From NCBI GenBank assembly GCA_036398175.1, contig DASWHL010000048.1, positions 1 to 28,693 of the forward strand: 28,693 nt of DNA, in the 5' to 3' direction. The notes under the pieces are model-generated. The model had not been told where the DNA came from and did not search any database. It saw nothing but the letters and a program-made list of their open reading frames with translations. This document shows, one piece after another, positions 19,376 through 27,303 of this stretch. The stretch comes from JAOTWJ01 sp036398175 (GTDB taxonomy: Bacteria > Gemmatimonadota > Gemmatimonadetes > Gemmatimonadales > GWC2-71-9). Position 1 is the stretch's first letter, and the number at the start of each line of letters is the position of its first letter. The position numbers and the translations under genes were made by a program.

Positions 19376-21592
19376 ATGCTCCCCTCCCTCGATCCCATCC
19401 TCCGCCCCCGGTCCATTGCCGTCGTCGGTGCGTCCCGCCAGCCGAACACCATCGGCTGGCAGATCGTGGACAACCTGCTCCGCTACGGCTTCCAGGGTGC
19501 GGTCTACCCCGTCAATCCCAAGGCCGAGTTCATCCACTCGATTCCCGCGTACGCTTCGGTCACGGCCCTGGGCCGGCCGGTGGACCTCGCGATCATCACG
19601 GTCCCGAAGGAGCACGTCGTGGCGGCGGCGCAGGATTGCGTCGCGGCCGGCGTCCGGGGCCTGGTCGTGATTTCGGCCGGGTTCAAGGAGGTGGGCCCGG
19701 CCGGCGTTGCCCGCGAACGGGAACTGACCGAGGCGCTGGCGGGGACCGGCATTCGCCTCGTGGGACCCAACTGCATGGGGGTGCTGAACACGGCCCGGGA
19801 CGTCCAGATGAACGCGACGTTCGCGTCGCGGATGCCGCCGCCGGGCCCCGTCGCGTTCATGAGCCAGTCCGGCGCCATGGGCCTGTCGGTGCTCGACTAT
19901 GCGGCGAGCTACGGGATCGGGTTTTCGTCGTTCGTGTCGGCCGGGAACAAGGCGGACGTGAGCGGCAACGACCTGCTGGAGTACTGGGAGCACGATCCAA
20001 GCACCACGACGGTGCTCATGTACCTCGAGAACTTCGGCAATCCGGCCCGGTTCGTGGAGCTGGCGCGGCGCATCTCCCGCCGGAAGCCCATCTGCGTGGT
20101 GAAGTCGGGGCGCACGGGAGCCGGGCAGCGCGCCGCGGCCTCGCACACCGGCGCCCTGGCGGGCACCGAGTTGGCCACGGAGGCCGTGATCGCGCAATCG
20201 GGCGTGATCCGGGCTCAAACGGTCGAGGAGCTGTTCGACCTCGCCATGGCGTTCTCCAACCAGCCGCTGCCGCAGGGAAACCGGGTGGCCATCGTCACGA
20301 ACGCGGGCGGCCCGGGGATCATCATTGCCGACGCGTGCGAGGCCAACGGCCTCACGGTCACGGGGCTCACCCCCGAGACCGAACGGACCCTGCGGTCGCG
20401 GCTCCCGGAAGAGGCCAGCACGCGCAACCCGGTGGACATGATCGCCACGGCCACACCCGACTCCTACGAGTTCGCGCTCGACTGCGTGCTGAAGGACCCG
20501 AACGTGGACGCGGCGTTCGCGGCGTTCGTCCCGCCGCTCAACGTGCAGACGCGCGACGTGGCGGAGGCGATCGTGCGGGTGAATGCGCGGCACCCGGGCA
20601 AGCCGCTGCTCGCGGTTCTCATGGGACGGGAAGGGCTGCCCGCCGGGCTCGAGCAGCTGCACGACGCCAGCGTCCCCGGATACATCTTCCCGGAATCGGC
20701 GGCCCGGGCGCTGGGCGCCATGTGGCGGTACCGGCAGCGCCAGCAGGACCCCGAGGGCGCCGCCCGGACGTTCACGGTGGACGACCGGGCCGTCGCGGCC
20801 ATCCTCGACCGGACGAGCGCACAGGGTGGCGGCAAGGTCCCGGAGCCCGACGCGCTGAAGATCCTCGAAGTCTACGGGATCCCGGTGACCCCGTGGCGCT
20901 TCGTGCCGGACGAAAACGACGTCGAGCGGCTGGCCGCCGGCGCCGCGAATGCCGCGGCGGCGCTCGGATTTCCGGTGGCGCTCAAGATCGTGGATCCGGC
21001 GGTCACCCATAAGACGGACGTCGGCGGCGTCGCGCTGGGCCTGGTGGACCGGACCGCCGTGAAAGAGGCGGCCCAGACCATGATGGCCCGGCGGGCGCGG
21101 TCCGCCACGGGCCCGGAGCCGTCCCCCACCCCGCCCCTCTCGCCCTCCCCCGATCCCTGGGCCCCACGACCGGTGGACCCGCCGGGCCGTCGCGCCACGC
21201 CCGGCGCCGGCCTCATCGTCCAGCGCATGGCCCCCGACGGGCGCGAGACCATCATCGGCCTCACGCGGGTCCCGCGCGTGGGCGCGATGGTGATGTTCGG
21301 ACTGGGCGGGGTCTACGTCGAGGTGCTGCGCGACGTGCAGTTCCGGCTCGCGCCGCTGCTCGACGAGGACGCCCGCCACATGATTGACGACGTGCGCATG
21401 TCCGGCCTGCTCGGCGCCGTGCGCGGCCAGCCGGCCCGGGACCGCAAGGCCCTGGAGGAGACGCTGCTTCGCGTCTCCCAGCTGGCCATGCGGCACCCCC
21501 GCATCGTCGAGATGGACATCAACCCGCTGTTCGCGCTCGCGCAGGGCGTCGTGGCGGTGGACGCCCGGTTCCAGGTGGAAGCCCCGGCGTGA
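19376..21592 (+). CDS. Acyl-CoA synthetase, NDP-forming (fused alpha-beta)
   Basis: A 738-residue single-chain enzyme of the ADP-forming acetyl-CoA synthetase superfamily. Order of domains: CoA-binding Rossmann domain (SIAVVGASRQPNTIGWQIV), succinyl-CoA-ligase-like domains with the phosphohistidine His257 in ASHTGALAG, then a C-terminal ATP-grasp domain from about residue 480 with His545 in HKTDVGGVALG. It interconverts acyl-CoA plus ADP and phosphate with acid, CoA and ATP; the acyl group is unknown. Unusual is a Pro/Ser/Arg-rich stretch at about residues 576-611 inside the ATP-grasp domain. No GNAT domain is present, so it is not a Pat-type acetyltransferase. The ATG at 19376 is preferred over an upstream GTG at 19301, which would translate the heptamer array. 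The stop overlaps the next gene (GTGA). Confidence 0.9.
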   Translation: MLPSLDPILRPRSIAVVGASRQPNTIGWQIVDNLLRYGFQGAVYPVNPKAEFIHSIPAYASVTALGRPVDLAIITVPKEHVVAAAQDCVAAGVRGLVVISAGFKEVGPAGVARERELTEALAGTGIRLVGPNCMGVLNTARDVQMNATFASRMPPPGPVAFMSQSGAMGLSVLDYAASYGIGFSSFVSAGNKADVSGNDLLEYWEHDPSTTTVLMYLENFGNPARFVELARRISRRKPICVVKSGRTGAGQRAAASHTGALAGTELATEAVIAQSGVIRAQTVEELFDLAMAFSNQPLPQGNRVAIVTNAGGPGIIIADACEANGLTVTGLTPETERTLRSRLPEEASTRNPVDMIATATPDSYEFALDCVLKDPNVDAAFAAFVPPLNVQTRDVAEAIVRVNARHPGKPLLAVLMGREGLPAGLEQLHDASVPGYIFPESAARALGAMWRYRQRQQDPEGAARTFTVDDRAVAAILDRTSAQGGGKVPEPDALKILEVYGIPVTPWRFVPDENDVERLAAGAANAAAALGFPVALKIVDPAVTHKTDVGGVALGLVDRTAVKEAAQTMMARRARSATGPEPSPTPPLSPSPDPWAPRPVDPPGRRATPGAGLIVQRMAPDGRETIIGLTRVPRVGAMVMFGLGGVYVEVLRDVQFRLAPLLDEDARHMIDDVRMSGLLGAVRGQPARDRKALEETLLRVSQLAMRHPRIVEMDINPLFALAQGVVAVDARFQVEAPA

Positions 21593-22497
21593 AGGTCTTC
21601 CTGACCGGCGGGACCGGCTTCATCGGCCGGCACGTCGTCGCCGCACTCGTCGAGCGGGGCCATCACTGTGTCGTGGTATCCCGGGGCGCGACCTCCCCGT
21701 GGACCGCCGACGCCGTGGACGTGGTCCGCGGCGACCCGACGCGGCCCGGGCCCTGGCAGGCCGCGCTGAGCGCGTGCGACGCGGTGGTCAACCTCGCGGG
21801 GGCCCCGATCGTGGACCCGCCGCACCGGTGGACGGCGGCCCGGAAGCTCCAGATCCGCGAGAGCCGGATCGAGACGACCCGCTCCGTGGTGGACGTGCTG
21901 CGCGGCGCGCAGTCCCGCCCCAGGGTCCTCGTGAGCGCGTCCGCCGTCGGCTACTACGGCTCCCGGGGCGACCGCCCGCTGGACGAGACGGCATCACCGG
22001 GGGAGGACTTCCTCGCGCGGCTCTGCATCGCCTGGGAGGAAGCGGCCCGCGGAGCGGCCGACGTGACCCGCGTGACGCTGGTCCGGATGGGCATCGTGCT
22101 GGGCGCCGGCGGTGGCGCGCTCCAGCCCATGCTGACCCCGTTTCGCATCGGCCTGGGAGGACCGTGGGGGCCGGGGACCCAATGGTGGCCGTGGATCCAC
22201 GCACACGACGCGGTGGGCCTGATCCTGCTGGCACTCGAGCGGGACCTGCCGGGCGCCATCAACGTCGCCGCGCCGACTCCCGTGACCGTGAACGAGTTTG
22301 CCCGGACCCTGGGCGCCGTGCTCACGCGCCCCGCGGTGGCGCGGGTGCCGGAGTTTGCGCTGCGGTTTGCCCTGGGCGAAGCCGCCGAGGCGCTCCTGGC
22401 CTCGCAGCGCGTGATCCCGCGGCGGGCCCTCGACGTGGGCTACGCGTTCCGGTTTCCCGAGCTGCGTCCCGCGCTGGACCAGATTCTCCGCGCCTAG
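21589..22497 (+). CDS. TIGR01777 family epimerase/reductase (YfcH-like SDR)
   Basis: A 302-residue extended short-chain dehydrogenase. The NAD(P)-binding GGTGFIG is at residues 7-13. Family signatures of TIGR01777 follow in order: VNLAGAPI, RW-x-x-x-K-x-x-I-x-x-SR, SASAVGYYGSRGDRPLDE, FLARLCIAWEEAA, RMGIVLGAGGGALQPML, and WPWIHAHDAVGLI, with a DUF1731-like C-terminus (YAFRFPELRPALDQIL). The physiological substrate of this family is not established. GTG at 21589 overlaps the synthetase stop by 4 bp, giving a two-gene operon; the link between the two activities is not obvious. A MITE-like element begins one base after the stop codon. Confidence 0.9.
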   Translation: MKVFLTGGTGFIGRHVVAALVERGHHCVVVSRGATSPWTADAVDVVRGDPTRPGPWQAALSACDAVVNLAGAPIVDPPHRWTAARKLQIRESRIETTRSVVDVLRGAQSRPRVLVSASAVGYYGSRGDRPLDETASPGEDFLARLCIAWEEAARGAADVTRVTLVRMGIVLGAGGGALQPMLTPFRIGLGGPWGPGTQWWPWIHAHDAVGLILLALERDLPGAINVAAPTPVTVNEFARTLGAVLTRPAVARVPEFALRFALGEAAEALLASQRVIPRRALDVGYAFRFPELRPALDQILRA

Positions 22498-22651
22498 GGA
22501 ACCTCTGCACCAGTCGTGAGCGGGTGGCTCGGTGCAAGGGGCCAGGGTCCTGCGTTGGTGGCGCGCAGGGGCGTCCTTCAGGACACAGGTCCTCGGCCGA
22601 GCGCGGGCTTGAGCCCGCGACCGCCCCGCTCCCTACTTCTGCAGAGCTTCC
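22498..22651. mobile_element. MITE-like element with ~33-bp imperfect terminal inverted repeats
   Basis: The left end starts GGAACCTCTGCA and the right end, read inward on the minus strand, GGAAGCTCTGCA. Extending the comparison, 25 of 33 positions match by my count. The 154-bp interval has no credible ORF. It contains a palindrome around GTCCTTCAGGAC and an 8-bp-stem hairpin at 22602-22619 (CGCGGGCT core). I see no clear target-site duplication. It could be a non-autonomous derivative of an insertion sequence or a dispersed structured repeat; the family is not identified. Confidence 0.5.
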
Positions 22652-22681
22652 TCGGAGGGGTACGGCGATGTTCGTTTGCGA

Positions 22682-22748
22682 GGGGCGTGTAACCCCGCCC
22701 GGCCGTGCGCGGCTGGAAGCCGCGGCTCGGCGCTGCCGCTAAAGCGGC
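22682..22748. repeat. Run of compact hairpins
   Basis: Three short palindromes follow each other: GGGG/CCCC around CGTGTAA (22682-22696), CGCGGCT/AGCCGCG with loop GGA (22708-22724), and GCCGCT/AGCGGC with a 2-nt loop (22735-22748). No ORF with coding character covers them. They may belong to the adjacent MITE-like element or be a structured RNA or terminator region. A further hairpin, GCGGGT/ACCCGC, overlaps the end of the Arg/Glu-rich gene. Confidence 0.5.
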
Positions 22749-22784
22749 CCGAGGTCACTTCACTGACGGCGCCGAGCAGCGGGT

Positions 22785-23015
22785 TCACCCGCCGCCGTCC
22801 CGGACCATGGCTGAACCCAGCCTATGCCACGGATCGGTAGGGACCCGACGCCCGCCGCTCCCCACGCCCCGTCGCTCGAAGCCACGGCGCTCCGCCGCCC
22901 GCCGTTCACCATCCGCCCGGCGCTCCCCGACGATCCTCCGGTCCGTTTGCCCGCGGCGCTCGCATTGGGCACGGCGTTCGTGCACGCTGAGACCGATGTC
23001 GAACTGAGCCGTCAT
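22785..23015 (-). CDS. Arg/Glu-rich small protein with ERR repeats
   Basis: A 76-residue hypothetical protein. After MTAQFDIGLS it contains repeated E/D-R-R triplets every five to seven residues (HERR, CERR, TDRR, GERR, GERR, AERR, FERR), ending with GGRRVPTDPWHRLG. A strong GGGAGG lies 4 nt before the ATG at 23015, the main reason to accept it. Such E/D-R-R-rich low-complexity segments occur in many bacterial small proteins and at ends of larger ones; no function can be assigned. High GC content makes spurious Arg-rich frames common, so this remains uncertain. It is divergent from menF. Confidence 0.5.
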   Translation of the reverse strand: MTAQFDIGLSVHERRAQCERRGQTDRRIVGERRADGERRAAERRGFERRGVGSGGRRVPTDPWHRLGSAMVRDGGG

Positions 23016-23086
23016 GGGACCTCCCGGAGCCTGGACCCCTGATCTGCACCGCGGGGGGCCCCGCCGCAAGGGTCCGGTCCGGCCGT

Positions 23087-23092
23087 TACATT
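23087..23092 (+). promoter_or_regulatory. -10 box of the menF operon
   Basis: TACATT followed by TCCGCCCC lies 12 nt before the ATG at 23105. It fits the TANNTT pattern; no ribosome binding site is evident in the short leader. Confidence 0.4.
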
Positions 23093-23104
23093 TCCGCCCC
23101 GTAG

Positions 23105-24136
23105 ATGACCCGAACCATGGCCCTGCCCGCTGAAGGCTTCCTGCTCGAGTACGCGCCCGGGCGGCTCGTGGTGGGCACGGGGCCGCTCGACCCGCGACCC
23201 TGCCGGTCCGCCGGCCGCCTGGCGTGTTACGCACCCGACTTCTTCCTGGCGGACGCGCAACCGTGGCTGCACCCGACCGCGTGGCACGAGACCACGCGAG
23301 ACGCGTTGCGCGACGCGCTCGGCGACGCCCGGTCACCGCGCGTCACCTGGGCGACGCCCGATGCAGCCGGCTACTCGGCGCGATTCGCCACCCTCATGGA
23401 CCGGATCCGAGCCGGCACGCTCGCCAAGGCGGTCCCGGTGATTCTCGAGCGCGGCACCTGGCAGGCCCCGTCAGACGACGCCGCCCACGGGCTCGTCCGC
23501 CGCGCGCTGGAGGCCTCCGGCCCGAGCTTCATCTACGCGGCGTGGACCACGACGTCCGGCATGGTGGGCGCGTCGCCCGAGGTGCTGTTCGTGCGTGAGG
23601 AGCCGGGCCGGCTCGAAAGCGTGGCGATGGCCGGAACCTATCCCGACGCGCGGGCGGCGGATTTGGCGGGCGATCCGAAGGAAGCGCGCGAGCATGCCAG
23701 CGTCGTGGACGACATCGTGGCAGCGCTCGGCCCGGTGGGCACGGTGTCGGTGGGCGCGCGCGAGATCGTGCGCCTGCCCGGCATGGCGCATCTCAAGACG
23801 GACATTGCCGTGGCCGTCACCGCCCCCGTGGACTTCGGCACCATCGTGCGGGCCCTCCATCCCACCGCCGCGCTGGGCGTGGCCCCCCGAGCGGCGGGAC
23901 TGGATCTCCTGGCGTCCCTGGGCCCGGCCGATCGGGGGCGGTTCGGCGCCCCGTTCGGGATCGAGTGGCCGGACGGCCGCGCGCACGTGGTCGTGGCCAT
24001 CCGCAACGTGCAATGGACTGGGCGCACGGTCACGCTCGGCGCGGGCGCCGGCATCATCGCGGAGAGCCTGTTCGAGCGCGAGTGGGAGGAGCTGCGGCTC
24101 AAGCGGACCGCCGTGAAGGACATGCTCGGCCTGTGA
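23105..24136 (+). CDS. menF: Isochorismate synthase
   Basis: A 343-residue chorismate-binding enzyme that converts chorismate to isochorismate, the first committed step of menaquinone synthesis. The signatures are those of MenF/EntC: MVGASPEVLF, SVAMAGTYP, DPKEAREHASVVDDI, HLKTDIAV, LHPTAALGVAP, GAPFGIEW, and the Mg-binding end GAGIIAESLFEREWEEL. It is shorter than E. coli MenF at the N-terminus but retains the whole catalytic core. The menD-menH-menB neighbours favour a role in menaquinone over siderophore synthesis. ATG at 23105 is used; ATG at 23117 is an alternative. Its stop overlaps the menD GTG start (GTGA at 24133-24136). Confidence 0.93.
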   Translation: MTRTMALPAEGFLLEYAPGRLVVGTGPLDPRPCRSAGRLACYAPDFFLADAQPWLHPTAWHETTRDALRDALGDARSPRVTWATPDAAGYSARFATLMDRIRAGTLAKAVPVILERGTWQAPSDDAAHGLVRRALEASGPSFIYAAWTTTSGMVGASPEVLFVREEPGRLESVAMAGTYPDARAADLAGDPKEAREHASVVDDIVAALGPVGTVSVGAREIVRLPGMAHLKTDIAVAVTAPVDFGTIVRALHPTAALGVAPRAAGLDLLASLGPADRGRFGAPFGIEWPDGRAHVVVAIRNVQWTGRTVTLGAGAGIIAESLFEREWEELRLKRTAVKDMLGL

Positions 24137-25689
24137 ACGTTCAGCGCGCCGCCGACCTCGTCACGGCCCTCACCGACGCCGGGATCCGCGAGTTCTGCGT
24201 CTGCCCGGGGGGCCGCAACGCCCCGCTGGTGGTGGTCCTGGCCCGCGCCGACGGTGTCACCGTGCGCACGTTCTTCGAGGAGCGCGCCGCCGCGTTCTTC
24301 GCCGTCGGCCGCATCAAGGCCGAGGGCGCGCCGGTGGCCGTCGTGACGACGTCGGGCACCGCCGCCGCCGAGCTGCTCCCGGCGGCCGTCGAAGCCTACT
24401 ACGCCGGTCTCCCGCTCCTCCTCGTCACGGCCGACCGCCCACCCCGGCATCGCGGCACCGGCAGCCCGCAGGCAATCGAGCAGGTGGACCTCTTCGGTCT
24501 CTACGCGCCGACTGTGTTCGACGGCGGCGCCGACGACGACGCCGGGCTCTCGCTGGCCGAGTGGACCGGCCAGCAGCCCGCGCACGTCAACGTCTGCTTC
24601 GACGAGCCGCTCGTGGATGGCTCGATTCCCGTGCTGCGTCTCGTGCCCGCGATCAGATCCCGCCCCGCGCCGGCCGCGGATCTGGCGCCCGTGGCCGACC
24701 TGCTCCGCCACGCCCGCCGCCCGCTTGTGATTGTGGGTCCACTCGATGCCGCCGACCACGGCGGCGTGCGGACGTCGCTCACACGCCTCGGAGCGCCGGT
24801 CTACGCCGAGCCCGCGTCGGGGCTCCGCGAGGACGAAACGCTCGGCTCCCTGCTCGTGACCTCGGGCGAGGGGGCGCTCCGCACCGCCGACTTCGATGCC
24901 GTGCTCCGCCTGGGCGGCGTACCCGCGGCGCGCCTGTGGCGCGACCTCGAGGCCGCGCGGCGGGACGTTCCGGTCGCCTCCGTGAGCCGTACGCGGTTCC
25001 CGGGCCTCACGCGCGGGACCGTCGTGCATGCCGCGCCCGGGGCCGCCCTGGACGCGCTCGACGGGACGGCCGCGGTGGATCACGCGTGGCGCGACGCGCT
25101 GCTGGCCCGGGACGGCGCGCGGTACCGCGCGCTCGAAGCCCTCTGCGCCGCGGAGCCACGGGCCGAGCCGGCGCTGGTCCGGGAGCTGTCGCGCCACGTC
25201 CCGGAAGCCTCGCTGGTGTACCTCGGGAACAGCCTCCCGATTCGCGAGTGGGATCTTGCCGCCGTCCGCGAATCCCGCGGGTGGCGGATCGGCGTGAGCC
25301 GCGGCGCCAACGGCATTGACGGCCAGCTCTCCACGTTCTTCGGGATGTGTGCCGTGGGGCGGGAGAGCTGGGCTCTCGTGGGCGATCTCACCGCCCTCTA
25401 TGACCTGGCGGCGCCGTGGGTCCTGGGCCAGCTCGCCACCGGGCCCGTCCGGATCGTGGTGGTGAACAACGGCGGGGGTCAGATCTTCGCGCGGCTCTCG
25501 CCCCACGCCGAGCTGCGGAACGCGCATCGGCTCACGTTCGACCGCTGGGCCGCCATGTGGGGGCTGCCGCACGTTCGCTGGGCCACCATCCCGCCCCGGC
25601 TCGCCCTGCCGGAGCGGTGCGTGCTCGAGCTGGCTCCCGATGCCGACGCCACCGAGCGGTTCTGGCGCGCCTACGAGGCGCTACCCTGA
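24133..25689 (+). CDS. menD: SEPHCHC synthase MenD
   Basis: A 518-residue thiamine-diphosphate enzyme (2-succinyl-5-enolpyruvyl-6-hydroxy-3-cyclohexene-1-carboxylate synthase). It adds the succinyl semialdehyde unit from 2-oxoglutarate to isochorismate. Visible features: the N-terminal pyrimidine domain with CVCPGGRNAPLV, the cofactor-activating Glu in FFEERAAAFFAVG, TTSGTAAAELLPAAVEAYY, TADRPP, and GSPQAIEQVDLFG; the C-terminal PP domain with SRGANGIDG and GDLTALYDL followed by VVNNGGGQIF, the Mg/diphosphate-binding motif. It is a little shorter than E. coli MenD (about 556). GTG 24133 is chosen because homology begins at once (RAADLVTALTDAGI) and it overlaps the menF stop. menH follows after 2 nt. 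Confidence 0.95.
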   Translation: MNVQRAADLVTALTDAGIREFCVCPGGRNAPLVVVLARADGVTVRTFFEERAAAFFAVGRIKAEGAPVAVVTTSGTAAAELLPAAVEAYYAGLPLLLVTADRPPRHRGTGSPQAIEQVDLFGLYAPTVFDGGADDDAGLSLAEWTGQQPAHVNVCFDEPLVDGSIPVLRLVPAIRSRPAPAADLAPVADLLRHARRPLVIVGPLDAADHGGVRTSLTRLGAPVYAEPASGLREDETLGSLLVTSGEGALRTADFDAVLRLGGVPAARLWRDLEAARRDVPVASVSRTRFPGLTRGTVVHAAPGAALDALDGTAAVDHAWRDALLARDGARYRALEALCAAEPRAEPALVRELSRHVPEASLVYLGNSLPIREWDLAAVRESRGWRIGVSRGANGIDGQLSTFFGMCAVGRESWALVGDLTALYDLAAPWVLGQLATGPVRIVVVNNGGGQIFARLSPHAELRNAHRLTFDRWAAMWGLPHVRWATIPPRLALPERCVLELAPDADATERFWRAYEALP

Positions 25690-25691
25690 CC

Positions 25692-26411
25692 ATGCTCTGG
25701 TGCCTCCACGGGTTCCTCGGGCGCGGCACCGACTGGGACGACGTTCGCGGATCGTGGCCGGGCGACCTTCCCCCGCTGCGCTGCCCCGACCTCTTCGCGG
25801 AGAGGGGCCCGGAAGAGACGCTCGACGAGTTCGGGGCGCGGTTTGCCGCCACGGTGGGGGCCGAGGATCCGACGCCCGTGCTCCTGGGATACTCCCTCGG
25901 CGGCCGTCTGGCGCTCCACACGATGCTCGCGCGGCCGGCGCTCTGGCGCGGCGCCGTGCTGGTCTCCACGCACCTCGGGCTCCCGGACCCCGGCGCCCGC
26001 CACGAGCGCCGCGCGTCCGACGCCGCGTGGGCGGAGCGGTTCCGGGCGCAGTCCTGGGTGTCGCTGCTGGAGGCGTGGAACGCGCGCGAGGTGTTTCGCG
26101 GGCGCGCCCAACCGCTGCCCCGCCCCGAGCCCGCCTACGACCGCAACGCGCTCGCGCACGCGCTCGAAGCCTGGTCCCTGGGCAGCCAGGTCCACCTCCT
26201 GCCCCGCCTGGCGAGCCTTCCCATGCCGATCCTCTGGATTGCCGGCGCCGATGACGACCGCTACGTGGCGCAAGGAGAGCTGGCGGCGGCGCACGGGAAG
26301 GCCGTCGTCCTGCGCGTGGCGCCGCGGGCCGCCCATCGGGTTCCCTGGGAAGCGCCCGAGTGGTTCGCGCGGGAGGTCGCCGGCTTCGTCCGGAGCCTGA
26401 CGCCCGCCTGA
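25692..26411 (+). CDS. menH: SHCHC synthase MenH (alpha/beta hydrolase fold)
   Basis: A 239-residue alpha/beta hydrolase-fold lyase that removes pyruvate from SEPHCHC to give SHCHC. The fold markers are LHGFLG near the N-terminus, nucleophile Ser68 in GYSLGG, Asp189 region in AGADDDRY, and His215 in AAHRVPWE. The arginine after GYSLGG (GYSLGGRLAL) is typical of MenH. Its place between menD and menB makes the assignment firm. It starts 2 nt after the menD stop with no separate ribosome binding site of note. A TATGTT box for menB lies 20 nt after its stop. Confidence 0.9.
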   Translation: MLWCLHGFLGRGTDWDDVRGSWPGDLPPLRCPDLFAERGPEETLDEFGARFAATVGAEDPTPVLLGYSLGGRLALHTMLARPALWRGAVLVSTHLGLPDPGARHERRASDAAWAERFRAQSWVSLLEAWNAREVFRGRAQPLPRPEPAYDRNALAHALEAWSLGSQVHLLPRLASLPMPILWIAGADDDRYVAQGELAAAHGKAVVLRVAPRAAHRVPWEAPEWFAREVAGFVRSLTPA

Positions 26412-26431
26412 CGCCCGGCCGCCCCGGAGCC

Positions 26432-26437
26432 TATGTT
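26432..26437 (+). promoter_or_regulatory. Internal promoter -10 box before menB
   Basis: TATGTT followed by CCCC, the same string as before the TerC gene, lies in the 58-bp gap between menH and menB. A weak -35-like CTGACG lies 19 nt upstream. It suggests that menB-menA-menE can be transcribed separately from menF-menD-menH. Confidence 0.45.
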
Positions 26438-26469
26438 CCCCACTCCGAATCACCGGCAGGACGATGCCC

Positions 26470-27303
26470 ATGGCGCGCACCACCACCTGGACTCCCATCC
26501 GGGAGTTCACCGACATCCGCTACGAACGAACCGACGACGGGATCGCGAAGATCACGATCAACCGGCCCGAGGTCCGCAACGCCTTCCGCCCGCTCACCAT
26601 CCACGAGATGCAGGACGCGTTTGCCCATGCCCGGGACGAATCCTCGATCGGCGTGGTCATTCTCACGGGCGAAGGCCCGGAGGCGTTCTGTTCCGGCGGC
26701 GATCAGCGCGTCCGCGGGGACGCCGGGTACGTGGACGAGCAGCGCGGCGGGACGCCGCGCCTGAACGTGCTCGACCTCCAGCGCCAGATCCGCGCCCTCC
26801 CCAAACCCGTGATCGCCATGGTGGCGGGCTACGCGATCGGCGGCGGCCACGTGCTCCACGTGGTGTGCGATCTCACCATCGCCGCGGACAACGCGCGCTT
26901 CGGGCAGACGGGCCCCAGGGTGGGCTCGTTCGATGCGGGGCTGGGCTCGAGCTACCTGGCCCGGATCGTGGGCCAGAAGAAGGCGCGCGAAATCTGGTTC
27001 CTGTGCCGCCAGTACGACGCCCAGCAGGCGCTCACCATGGGCCTCGTGAATGCGGTCGTCCCGCTCGCCCGCCTCGAGGAAGAAACCCTGACGTGGTGCC
27101 GCGAGATGCTCCAGCATTCGCCGCTGGCGCTCCGCGTGCTCAAGGCCGCGCACAACGCCGACTGCGACGGCCAGCTGGGGCTCCAGGAGCTGGCGGGCAA
27201 CGCGACGCTGCTCTACTACATGAGCGAGGAAGGCCAGGAAGGGCGCGACGCGTTCGTCGAGAAGCGGCCTCCCGACTTCTCAAAGTTCCCGCGGCTGCCA
27301 TGA
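26470..27303 (+). CDS. menB: 1,4-dihydroxy-2-naphthoyl-CoA synthase MenB
   Basis: A 277-residue crotonase-fold enzyme that closes the ring of o-succinylbenzoyl-CoA to give DHNA-CoA. The oxyanion-hole region is AFCSGGDQRVRG, followed by MVAGYAIGGGHVLHVVCDL and the diagnostic VGSFDAGLGSSYLAR. The segment FGQTGPRVGSFD has Gly where type II MenB has Asp, which by family knowledge marks the bicarbonate-dependent type I enzyme of the E. coli sort. Start choice: an AGGA sequence at 26458-26461 lies 8 nt before the ATG at 26470 but only 2 nt before another ATG at 26464, so 26470 is preferred; the longer form would add two residues. The stop overlaps menA (ATGA). Confidence 0.96.
   Translation: MARTTTWTPIREFTDIRYERTDDGIAKITINRPEVRNAFRPLTIHEMQDAFAHARDESSIGVVILTGEGPEAFCSGGDQRVRGDAGYVDEQRGGTPRLNVLDLQRQIRALPKPVIAMVAGYAIGGGHVLHVVCDLTIAADNARFGQTGPRVGSFDAGLGSSYLARIVGQKKAREIWFLCRQYDAQQALTMGLVNAVVPLARLEEETLTWCREMLQHSPLALRVLKAAHNADCDGQLGLQELAGNATLLYYMSEEGQEGRDAFVEKRPPDFSKFPRLP

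Noticed and set aside
22500..22784. tRNA or other known RNA gene
   Set aside because: No cloverleaf, anticodon arm or TTC arm could be fitted; hairpins are too short and in the wrong order.
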